Program-made: the position numbers and the translations under genes
From: Ruminococcus flavefaciens
Lineage (GTDB): Bacteria; Bacillota; Clostridia; Oscillospirales; Ruminococcaceae
DNA length: 64,000 nucleotides
Assembly (NCBI GenBank): GCA_902760805.1
Contig: CACWHY010000006.1
Location: 106,391 to 170,390, forward strand
Reading direction: 5' to 3'
The notes under the pieces: model-generated
Seen by the model: only the letters and a program-made list of their open reading frames with translations
What the model was told of the DNA's origin: nothing
Databases searched by the model: none
Shown here: in pieces, positions 44,414 to 51,342 of the stretch
Numbering within the stretch: position 1 is the first letter of the stretch
Layout of the letters: each line of letters begins with the position of its first letter

Positions 44414-45145
44414 TTATTTCTCGAAATAGCGTTTCTTGCGGACATAGAAGGGCTCAACTGTCTCGGCAGCCTTCTTGCCCATATCCTGCTCATAGCTGAT
44501 GAAGCAAAGATGCTCGTTGGCCTTGACGGTCTTTGAGAGGTACTTTGAAAGGGGCACGAAGAGCTTTCTTGTGCTGCCCATCATATCCAGCACCATGAGG
44601 ATCTGCGGCCTCTCACAGCCCTTGATCATCTCCATGATGAAGGCACGGTCAACATTGGGCTGCTTAGAAAGGAACTTGGAAGCTGCCTTTGTGATGTGAG
44701 TGACTGAATGCTCGACCGGGCGGTATGAGATGATGTCAGCCTCGTTGTAGGAGATAGCCTTGATCTTCAGATTTCTTGCGATGAGAAGGATGCTCTTGAT
44801 CTCCTGAGAGGAGAACTCCTTGCCGTAGGAGTTGGGGTTGAGGACGGCTGAAACTGACTGGATAAGGTCGAAAAGTCTCAGGCAGTTGATCTTATAGCAG
44901 TCAACATAGCGCTTTGCGAACTGCTGGAGGGAACGATAGCTGGTAAAGAAGGGGATGAACATATCTCCGTGAGGATTTTGGATAGTGATCAGCTCCAGCT
45001 GTATGCCGCCTTCCTCTCTTCCACGCTCCTGGCGGACGGGATTTTTGCAGATGACGTAAACATCGCTCTTGATAAGGGTCTGTAAAAACAGCGATCTTTT
45101 TGAGGGATCCTTTATGGCTGCTTTCAAGAGTTCGTCAAGGTTCAT
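44414..45145 (-). CDS. SseB family protein between ruvA and ruvB
   Basis: A 243-residue cytosolic protein. The ATG at 45143-45145 ([20 protein letters not shown]) behind AAGGAAG is the start; an upstream extension overlaps ruvA and is not credible. The N-terminal half (about 15-110, [14 protein letters not shown], then [15 protein letters not shown]) has the SseB N-terminal domain pattern. The C-terminal half (about 125-243) may be the SseB C-terminal domain. The family was named for enhanced serine sensitivity in Escherichia coli and its role is unclear. Placement inside the ruv genes is unusual. Confidence 0.78.
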   Translation of the reverse strand: MNLDELLKAAIKDPSKRSLFLQTLIKSDVYVICKNPVRQERGREEGGIQLELITIQNPHGDMFIPFFTSYRSLQQFAKRYVDCYKINCLRLFDLIQSVSAVLNPNSYGKEFSSQEIKSILLIARNLKIKAISYNEADIISYRPVEHSVTHITKAASKFLSKQPNVDRAFIMEMIKGCERPQILMVLDMMGSTRKLFVPLSKYLSKTVKANEHLCFISYEQDMGKKAAETVEPFYVRKKRYFEK

Positions 45146-45173
45146 AGTCGATTCTTCCTTTCGATATATATAT

Positions 45174-45791
45174 TCAGCGCTTTGCTGTAATGATCCTAAG
45201 GGTCTCCTTGATAAGATCCTGAGTGCTAAGGCCTGCGTCCAGCTTTCCAAGGATAGGAGCGACCTCTCCCTGGGAATATCCCAGCACCATGAGAGCCTCA
45301 AGAGCCTCAGTCACTGAGGTGGAGGCGCCTCCCGATGAAACTGCCGAGATAGCCGCAGCGTCGCTGGCAACTGAGCCGCTGAGGGACTCTGCCGAGATCT
45401 TATCCTTCAGCTCAAGAACGATCCTCTGAGCTGTTTTCGCACCGATGCCCTTTGTCCGGGTGAAGGACTTGCTGTCGCCGGAAGCAACGTAAAAGGCGAA
45501 TTTTTCCGGGGTCATGTCCGAGAGGATAGCGGTTGCGGCTTTCGGGCCCACTCCCGACACTGAGATCAGCAGCTTGAAGCAGCTCAGCTCCTGCAATGTG
45601 GCGAAGCCGAAGAGCTCCACTGCGTCCTCACGAACGTAAAGGTAGGTATATAGGGTCTCCTCGCTGCCGATGCTGCCCAGCTGAGAGACTGTGCTGTATG
45701 AAGTCCGGCAGCCGTAGCCCACTCCGCCGCATTCGATTACGACGAAGCCCAGCTCACGGACAGTCAGCCTTCCTCTTAAACTGTAGATCAT
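45174..45791 (-). CDS. ruvA: Holliday junction DNA-binding protein RuvA
   Basis: Tetrameric protein that holds the Holliday junction for RuvB. The 205-residue chain has domain I (about 1-63, MIYSLRGRLTVRELGFVVIE), helix-hairpin-helix motifs in domain II (SGVGPKAATAIL near residue 79 and KGIGAKTAQRIVLELKDK near 114) and a Ser/Ala-rich linker. Domain III (about 160-205, EALMVLGYSQGEV) binds RuvB. It follows ruvC by 21 bases. Confidence 0.97.
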   Translation of the reverse strand: MIYSLRGRLTVRELGFVVIECGGVGYGCRTSYSTVSQLGSIGSEETLYTYLYVREDAVELFGFATLQELSCFKLLISVSGVGPKAATAILSDMTPEKFAFYVASGDSKSFTRTKGIGAKTAQRIVLELKDKISAESLSGSVASDAAAISAVSSGGASTSVTEALEALMVLGYSQGEVAPILGKLDAGLSTQDLIKETLRIITAKR

Positions 45792-45812
45792 ATCATTCTT
45801 CCTTATCTCCGG

Positions 45813-46298
45813 TCAGCTCCAGCGAATGGAGTGGCCGTGGCAAATAGCTATGGCAAGGGCATCTGCGGCGTCATCGGGCTTGGGGATCTGTGCCAGCCTC
45901 AGGATCTGGCGGGTCATCTCCATGACCTGACGCTTTTCGGCCTTTCCGTAGCCCACCACCGACTGCTTGACCTGCAAGGGAGTGTACTCCGAAACGGGGA
46001 CTCCCCTTTTTGCGGCGGAGAGGACGGTAACTCCTCTTGCCTGCGCCACGTCGATAGCGGTCTTTTGGTTAGTGGTAAAGTACAGGCGCTCGATCGCCAT
46101 GCAGTCGGGCTTGAACTTGTCGAAGATGAACTCCACGTCCTCGTGGATCGCACGGAGCCTTTCGGGGAAGGGCGTACCGGCATCGGTGAGGACAGCGCCG
46201 TATTCCAGCGGAGTAAAATTCAGCCCGTCGTATTCCAGCACTCCGAAGCCGACTATTGCGTAGCCGGGATCGATGCCCAGGATACGGATCTTGTTCAT
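45813..46298 (-). CDS. ruvC: Holliday junction endonuclease RuvC
   Basis: Resolves Holliday junctions by paired nicks. The 161-residue protein starts MNKIRILGIDPGYAIVGFG, with the first catalytic aspartate in GIDPG (D10). It has the second acidic residue in MAIERLYFTTNQKTA (E70) and the final acidic cluster in DDAADALAIAICH (about 138-145). GGGAGG precedes the ATG. It is the first gene of the long minus-strand block. Confidence 0.97.
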   Translation of the reverse strand: MNKIRILGIDPGYAIVGFGVLEYDGLNFTPLEYGAVLTDAGTPFPERLRAIHEDVEFIFDKFKPDCMAIERLYFTTNQKTAIDVAQARGVTVLSAAKRGVPVSEYTPLQVKQSVVGYGKAEKRQVMEMTRQILRLAQIPKPDDAADALAIAICHGHSIRWS

Positions 46299-46353
46299 GG
46301 AAAGGAGCCTCCCATTCTGCGCTTAGCCATAGTTTCTCATAATATACATTATT

Positions 46354-46383
46354 ATTATACCACGATCACAAGTGGTATTGCAA
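46354..46383 (-). promoter_or_regulatory. Promoter of the ruvC block with inverted repeat
   Basis: On the minus strand TTGCAA (46378-46383) and TATAAT (46354-46359) are 18 bases apart. The spacer carries an inverted repeat with 7-bp arms, ATACCAC (46357-46363) and GTGGTAT (46372-46378), that overlaps the -10 box. The arm AAGTGGTA (46370-46377) is identical to one at the promoter near 12.7 kb. No typical Gram-positive LexA box was noticed. Confidence 0.72.
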
Positions 46384-46630
46384 GCACTTTTTAGCGAAAT
46401 TGATCTAATTATTGCCCGTCAGCAGTGCCCTTTCGGCAGGACAAACTGCACAGCAGCGGTGTTTCCGCTGTGGAATAACTTGTTGATCGTGCAACATATA
46501 CAAAACCGTTGAAAAAACTTTGGCTCCAAGATGGACCTTTTGGCTCATGCGATGAGCTTTTAGGCCGTGTTATAATAAATAGTAGTATACCCTCGTGTCC
46601 TCAAAACTCAAACAGAAAGGAAGTAATATC
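46384..46630. other. Intergenic region between ruvC and the mini-dockerin gene
   Basis: About 250 bases without a gene. Visible are a hairpin CAGCGG/CCGCTG near 46453-46470, a TATAAT box at 46571-46576 on the plus strand without a good -35, and the ribosome binding site AAGGAAG before the ATG at 46631. The stretch GTGCAACATATACAAA near 46490-46505 loosely resembles the 20-base element found before two other dockerin genes. Confidence 0.5.
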
Positions 46631-46825
46631 ATGATAGCTAAGCGATATCTTGCAGCCGCCGCAGCCGCTGTGCTGGCAGTTTCGTCAATACCCTCAGCCT
46701 TTACCGCAAACGCATACGATCATCTCCCGGGAGATGTGACCATGGACGGCGAGGTGAGCATCCAAGACGTAGTAGTGGTCAGGCAGTATCTTGACGGCGA
46801 TATAGAACTGACTCCGGCGCTCTAA
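46631..46825 (+). CDS. Small secreted protein with half a type I dockerin
   Basis: A 64-residue protein. The ATG at 46631 (MIAKRYLAAAAAAVLAVSSI) is preferred over one 12 codons upstream because AAGGAAG lies between them. The signal peptide probably ends after AFTANA (residue 28). The mature part of about 36 residues is a single dockerin repeat: calcium loop DVTMDGEVSIQD and helix VVVVRQYLDG. It then stops at ELTPAL, where the second repeat of a normal dockerin would begin. A strong terminator follows at once, so the short form is the whole transcript. It could be a truncated remnant or a genuine mini-dockerin. Confidence 0.72.
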   Translation: MIAKRYLAAAAAAVLAVSSIPSAFTANAYDHLPGDVTMDGEVSIQDVVVVRQYLDGDIELTPAL

Positions 46826-46835
46826 GCGAGAAAAG

Positions 46836-46863
46836 CAGCCTGCCATGTGCAGGCTGTTTTTTT
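46836..46863 (+). terminator. Intrinsic terminator of the mini-dockerin gene
   Basis: An 8-bp stem CAGCCTGC/GCAGGCTG with a five-base loop is followed by seven T, 10 bases after the stop codon. Confidence 0.88.
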
Positions 46864-46881
46864 GTGAAAGCGTCAAAAGCG

Positions 46882-47023
46882 CAAACATTTTCCTGCGCCC
46901 CTTGCTATTTTCAGAAAGGTATGTTATAAGCGCAGAGCCTGCGCTCCCATTTTCGCAGCATAAATATCGAAACCACAAACATTTTCCTGCGCCCCTTGCT
47001 ATTTTCGGAAAGGTATGTTATAA
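46882..47023 (+). repeat. Direct duplication of a 48-base promoter-containing segment
   Basis: The 48 bases at 46882-46929 recur at 46976-47023 with one mismatch (A at 46913, G at 47007), 94 bases apart. Each copy contains TTGCTA, a 17-base spacer and a -10 box. The first copy ends in TATAAG (46925-46930) and the second in TATAAT (47019-47024). The stretch between the copies has a small hairpin (GCGCA/TGCGC) and no gene. Confidence 0.85.
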
Positions 47024-47024
47024 T
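46996..47024 (+). promoter_or_regulatory. Sigma-A promoter of pheA (second copy of the duplication)
   Basis: TTGCTA (46996-47001), 17 bases and TATAAT (47019-47024), about 58 bases before the pheA ATG. The upstream copy at 46902-46930 has the same -35 and spacing with TATAAG, so both may start transcription of pheA. Confidence 0.8.
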
Positions 47025-47082
47025 TAGTGTGATACATTTTAGCAAGTTAAATCACAAAACCTACAAATAAGGAGTGCATTGT

Positions 47083-48204
47083 ATGGATCTTCAGGAGCTG
47101 CGCTGCGGTATCGACCAGATCGACAGCGAAATTCTTGCCCTTTTTATGAAACGTATGGAGCTCTGCAAGGGCGTTGCAGACTACAAGAAAGAGCACAATA
47201 TGCCCGTGTTTCAGGGCGGAAGAGAGCAGCAGGTCATCGACCGGATCAAGGCTCTCACCGGCGACAGCGACCTGGAGGCCGGCACTGCTGCACTTTTCAC
47301 AACTATAATGGACATCAGCAAGATCCTCCAAAACCGGAAGATCCTCTCAGACAGCCCCGCCTATGACTATACCGTCCCCGATTTTGCCGGCGCCGCCCGG
47401 ATCGGCTGCCAGGGAACTGCCGGAGCTAATTCCGAGGCCGCTGCAAGGCTTATTTTCGGGGAAAAGCCCCTTTCCTTCTACAAGACCTTCGAGGACGTTT
47501 TTGCAGCCGTCCAGTCCGGTGAGCTGGACTACGGAGTGCTGCCGGTACATAATTCCACCGCAGGATCCGTGAACAGCACCTACGACCTTATGGCCAAGTA
47601 CAGCGTTTACACCGTCAGAGAGGTCTGCGTGGAGATCAGGCACTGTCTGGCTGCCAAAACAAGGATCCCTGTGAGCAAGATCCAGACCGTCTACTCTCAC
47701 CCTCAGGCGATCGCCCAGTGCTGCGATTATCTCACTGCCAACAGCCTGAAGACCTCAGAGTACGGAAACACCGCCATGGCTGCGGAAATGGTTGCCGAAA
47801 GCCCGGCGGAGGACTGCCTTGCAGCGATCTGCTCTGTGGACTGCGCTAAGCGGCTGGGACTGAGCATCCTGGCGGAGGATATTGCGGACTGCTCAGTGAA
47901 CAAGACCCGTTTCGTCTGCATCGCAAGGGAGCTGCAAGTTGCTCCGGAGTCCGATGCGGTGTCGGTAATGCTGAAGATCCCTCACACTGAGGGAAGTCTG
48001 TATCGACTGCTGACAAAGTTCTACGTCAACGGCATGAACCTTCTGAGGATCGAGAGCCGCCCGATCAAGGACGGCAGCTTCGACGTGATGTTCTACCTGG
48101 ATTTCAGCGGAAGACCGGACGACCCCAATGTCAAGGCGGTAATGAACGACCTGGCCGAAAACCTGGAATACTTCCGCTTCCTGGGGACTTTCAAGAGCGA
48201 ATGA
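47083..48204 (+). CDS. pheA: Bifunctional chorismate mutase/prephenate dehydratase
   Basis: Converts chorismate to prephenate and then phenylpyruvate in phenylalanine synthesis. The ATG at 47083 is used, with AAGGAG eight bases upstream. The 373 residues comprise an AroQ-type chorismate mutase (about 1-85, LRCGIDQIDSEILALFMKRM), a prephenate dehydratase (about 102-275, GCQGTAGANSEAAA and the catalytic NKTRFVCIA) and a C-terminal ACT domain (about 285-373, TEGSLYRLLTKFYVNGMNLLRIESRP). The ESRP motif there is the usual phenylalanine-binding site, so feedback inhibition is expected. Confidence 0.95.
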   Translation: MDLQELRCGIDQIDSEILALFMKRMELCKGVADYKKEHNMPVFQGGREQQVIDRIKALTGDSDLEAGTAALFTTIMDISKILQNRKILSDSPAYDYTVPDFAGAARIGCQGTAGANSEAAARLIFGEKPLSFYKTFEDVFAAVQSGELDYGVLPVHNSTAGSVNSTYDLMAKYSVYTVREVCVEIRHCLAAKTRIPVSKIQTVYSHPQAIAQCCDYLTANSLKTSEYGNTAMAAEMVAESPAEDCLAAICSVDCAKRLGLSILAEDIADCSVNKTRFVCIARELQVAPESDAVSVMLKIPHTEGSLYRLLTKFYVNGMNLLRIESRPIKDGSFDVMFYLDFSGRPDDPNVKAVMNDLAENLEYFRFLGTFKSE

Positions 48205-48271
48205 CCCCACCGGTCAGGCGAAGGCCGTCCCCCCCAACTATTCTCCGTAAATACTAATAAGGAGTGATACT

Positions 48272-50647
48272 ATGTCAGACAAATTTGACCAGCTTCTTGA
48301 GAACAACAGCTTCGTTTTCCTGGACGGAGGCATGGGAACTATGCTCCAGGCTGCCGGTATCCAGACCGAGCACGTTCCGGAGCTCCTCAACCTCACTGAT
48401 CCCGAGGCTATCATGAACATACACCGTCAGTACGCTGAAAGCGGCGCTGACATCGTTTACGCAAACACCTTCGGCGCAAACCGCTATAAACTGGCCGGAT
48501 CGGGCCATACCGTTCAGGAGGTAGTCTCCGCCGGTGTGGAGAACGCTCGCCGGGCTGTTGGCGGAAAAGCCCTCATTGCCCTTGATATGGGTCCCATAGG
48601 CCAGCTCCTTGAGCCCGCCGGAGCCCTTAAATTCGAGGAGGCCTACGACACCTTCAAGGAACTCGTCCTGGCTGGAAAGAATGCCGACCTGATCGTTATC
48701 GAGACAATGACCGATCTGTATGAGGTCAAGGCCGCTGTTCTCGCCGCAAAGGAGAACTCCGATAAGCCCGTTATGGTCACCATGACCTTTGAGGAGAATA
48801 TGCGCACCTTCACCGGAGTTTCCCCGGAGTGCATGGCCGCTGTGCTGGAGGGTCTGGGCGTTGACGCTATCGGTGTGAACTGCTCCCTTGGCCCTGATGA
48901 GCTCTACCCCGTGCTGGAGAAGCTGTGCAGCCTGACGATCCTCCCGGTCATCGCAAAGCCCAACGCAGGCCTGCCTGACCCTGTTACAAATACATATAAT
49001 GTAGGCCCCGAGGAATTCTCCGCAAGCGCTGTGAAGCTGGCACAGGCCGGAGTGAAGATCTTCGGCGGCTGCTGCGGAACTACTCCTGCCCATATCAGCG
49101 CAGTTATCGAGGCGCTGTCCGGTCTGGACTACACCCCGGCTGAGGCTCCCAGAAAGAGCATAGCCTGCTCCGCCGTGAGCTGCGTTGTGATCGACCAGCC
49201 CCGTGTTATCGGCGAGCGCATAAACCCCACCGGCAAGAAGCGCTTCAAGGAGGCTCTCCTTGCTCACGATGTGGACTATATCCTCAGCCAAGCCGTGGAG
49301 CAGATCCACGCCGGTGCTGAGATCCTGGACGTGAACGTTGGTCTCCCCGGGATCGACGAGAAGGAGATGATGGTCACTGCCGTGAAGGCTATCCAGAGCG
49401 TCTGTGACACTCCCCTTCAGCTGGACTCCACTATCCCGGAGGTGCTTGAGGCCGGCCTGAGGGTCTACAACGGCAAGCCTATCGTGAACTCCGTCAACGG
49501 CGAGGACGAGTCTCTTGACAACATCCTTCCCCTGGTGAAAAAATACGGCGCCTCCGTGGTGGGACTGACCCTGGACAAGGGCGGTATCCCCAAGACCGCT
49601 GAAGGACGCTTCGCCATCGCAAAGAAGATCTTAGACCGTGCCATGGAGTACGGGATCCCCAAGGAGGACGTGTTCATCGACTGCCTGACCCTGACCGCTT
49701 CTGCTGAGCAGGACGGTGTTATGGAGACTTTGGGCGCACTCAGCCGAGTTAAGAATGAGCTTGGCCTGAGAACTGTGCTGGGCGTTTCAAACATCTCCTT
49801 CGGTCTGCCAAACCGTGAGACGATCACCAGGACATTCCTGACTATGGCGCTTCACAGCGGACTTGACCTGCCTATCATCAACCCCAACATTGACTCTATC
49901 ATCGGCGCTGTCCGTGCCTACCGCCTGCTGGCCGGTATCGACCGTGACTCAGCTGACTTCATCGCAGCCTACGCCGACAGCGGAAGTGCTCCGGCGAAGG
50001 CACCCGTCACCGCTGACAAGGGAACTCCCGACCTGATCTATTCCGTGGAAAACGGCCTGAAAAACGACGCCGTGAACGCTGCAAAGGCTCTCATGGAGAC
50101 CACCGACTCCATGGAGATCATAAACGGCTACCTGATCCCGGCACTGGACGCTGCCGGCGAAAAATTCGAGAAGGGCAAGATCTTCCTGCCCCAGCTCATC
50201 CTCACCGCCGGCGCTGCACAGGCCTGCTTCGAGGTGATCAAGGAGAAGCTGGCACTGAATAACTCTGAGGCGGTCTCCAAGGGCAAGGTAGTGCTGGCCA
50301 CCGTCAAGGGCGACATCCACGACATCGGAAAGAACATCGTCAAGGTGCTGCTGGACAGCTACGGCTTCACGGTGATCGACCTGGGCAAGGACGTTGACCC
50401 TCAGCTGATCGTTGACACAGCCATAAAGGAAAAGGTGAGCCTTGTGGGACTTTCCGCCCTGATGACCACTACTCTTGGTGCAATGGCCGAGACTATCGCC
50501 CTGCTGAATGAACAGTACCCCGAATGTCAGACCGTAGTCGGCGGAGCTGTCCTCACCCCTTCCTACGCTGAGCAGATCAATGCCACCTACTACGCAAAGG
50601 ACGCCAAGCAGACCGTTGACATAGCCGCAAAGGTCTACGGCAAGTGA
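48272..50647 (+). CDS. metH: Cobalamin-dependent methionine synthase lacking the reactivation domain
   Basis: Transfers methyl from methyltetrahydrofolate through cobalamin to homocysteine. The 791-residue chain has the homocysteine-binding domain (about 1-290) with zinc cysteines C204 (GVNCS) and C267/C268 (GGCCGTTPAH), a pterin-binding domain (about 310-565, RINPTGKKRF), a B12 cap (about 590-670) and a B12-binding domain. The latter has the ligand histidine H683 in DIHDIGKN. The C-terminal S-adenosylmethionine reactivation domain of the E. coli protein is absent, as in many anaerobes, so reactivation would need another protein. No B12 or SAM riboswitch was recognised in the 67-base gap upstream. 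Confidence 0.94.
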   Translation: MSDKFDQLLENNSFVFLDGGMGTMLQAAGIQTEHVPELLNLTDPEAIMNIHRQYAESGADIVYANTFGANRYKLAGSGHTVQEVVSAGVENARRAVGGKALIALDMGPIGQLLEPAGALKFEEAYDTFKELVLAGKNADLIVIETMTDLYEVKAAVLAAKENSDKPVMVTMTFEENMRTFTGVSPECMAAVLEGLGVDAIGVNCSLGPDELYPVLEKLCSLTILPVIAKPNAGLPDPVTNTYNVGPEEFSASAVKLAQAGVKIFGGCCGTTPAHISAVIEALSGLDYTPAEAPRKSIACSAVSCVVIDQPRVIGERINPTGKKRFKEALLAHDVDYILSQAVEQIHAGAEILDVNVGLPGIDEKEMMVTAVKAIQSVCDTPLQLDSTIPEVLEAGLRVYNGKPIVNSVNGEDESLDNILPLVKKYGASVVGLTLDKGGIPKTAEGRFAIAKKILDRAMEYGIPKEDVFIDCLTLTASAEQDGVMETLGALSRVKNELGLRTVLGVSNISFGLPNRETITRTFLTMALHSGLDLPIINPNIDSIIGAVRAYRLLAGIDRDSADFIAAYADSGSAPAKAPVTADKGTPDLIYSVENGLKNDAVNAAKALMETTDSMEIINGYLIPALDAAGEKFEKGKIFLPQLILTAGAAQACFEVIKEKLALNNSEAVSKGKVVLATVKGDIHDIGKNIVKVLLDSYGFTVIDLGKDVDPQLIVDTAIKEKVSLVGLSALMTTTLGAMAETIALLNEQYPECQTVVGGAVLTPSYAEQINATYYAKDAKQTVDIAAKVYGK

Positions 50648-50648
50648 T

Positions 50649-51023
50649 ATGGATCAGCAGACCCTCATCATTCTGGGAGCATTGCTCTTTGGCGGCCTGC
50701 TGCTGTATGCGGTATGCAGCAGCTCTCCCCCGAAGAAAAAAGAGTTCCCCCAGAGCTTCAAGGACAAGATAGCCATAGAAAACCTCCGTGGACAGATCGC
50801 TCCGGAGGATCTTGCGCTGAGAGAGGACATCACCGCCGAAGAGGTGGAGCAGTTCACACAGGATTTTCTTGCGGACGCCGAGGCCTTCGCTGAGAGCCGC
50901 CGTGCCATGGAGGAGCGCATCGGCAGCCTTGAGATGGACTGCCAGTGGTTTGAGAAGACCTGTGCCCGTTTCATCGGCTCTGACTGGAAGGACAAGACCG
51001 GCTACGAAAAGCGAAACAGATAG
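50649..51023 (+). CDS. Small membrane-anchored protein downstream of metH
   Basis: I recognise no family. The 124-residue protein has one N-terminal membrane helix (about 5-22, TLIILGALLFGGLLLYAV) followed by CSSSPPKKKEF, then a hydrophilic, acidic, mainly helical part (about 40-110). The gene starts one base after the metH stop codon and is followed by a strong terminator, so it is the last gene of the pheA-metH run. The position could suggest a link to methionine synthase or its reactivation, but nothing in the chain supports that. Confidence 0.7.
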   Translation: MDQQTLIILGALLFGGLLLYAVCSSSPPKKKEFPQSFKDKIAIENLRGQIAPEDLALREDITAEEVEQFTQDFLADAEAFAESRRAMEERIGSLEMDCQWFEKTCARFIGSDWKDKTGYEKRNR

Positions 51024-51028
51024 CATAC

Positions 51029-51064
51029 AAACTCCCGAAAGGCTGTCTTTCGGGAGTTTTTTCT
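51029..51064 (+). terminator. Intrinsic terminator after metH and the small membrane protein gene
   Basis: A perfect 13-bp stem AAACTCCCGAAAG/CTTTCGGGAGTTT with a five-base loop is followed by a T-rich stretch on the plus strand. Confidence 0.9.
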
Positions 51065-51218
51065 GTTTTTGCACCATATTGCACAAGAGTTTTTGTTTTA
51101 ACTTGTTATTTATATGTTAATCTATTTTCACGAAGTTCACAATGCATTCGTATTTTTATTGTGCAAATTGCTCAATGAGTTGTGATATAATTCTACAAGT
51201 TCAGAGCATGAAAATCTA

Positions 51219-51247
51219 TTGACTTTTCAGAGTCACCGTGATAGAAT
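51219..51247 (+). promoter_or_regulatory. Promoter of the GH5 endoglucanase gene
   Basis: TTGACT (51219-51224), 17 bases and TAGAAT (51242-51247), about 95 bases before the ATG. A second -10-like TATAAT lies at 51186-51191 without a proper -35. The AT-rich stretch 51065-51218 also contains TTGCACAA (51079-51086) and its reverse complement TTGTGCAA (51159-51166). Otherwise nothing is seen in this 320-base gap. Confidence 0.72.
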
Positions 51248-51342
51248 TAGTGTGTAATCAAAGATTATTGCACAGGTTTACTGCACTGGACCTGGGCACA
51301 TACGTCTTGAAAAACAAAAAAACATATCCATGGGAGGGTAAT

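Noticed and set aside
46384-46630. Small RNA gene before the mini-dockerin
   Set aside because: One hairpin and an isolated -10 box are not enough; no terminator or promoter pair bounds a transcript.
46882-47023. Possible insertion-sequence ends
   Set aside because: The copies are direct, not inverted, contain a promoter and enclose no transposase.
48205-48271. SAM or cobalamin riboswitch before metH
   Set aside because: The gap is only 67 bases and shows no conserved riboswitch core.
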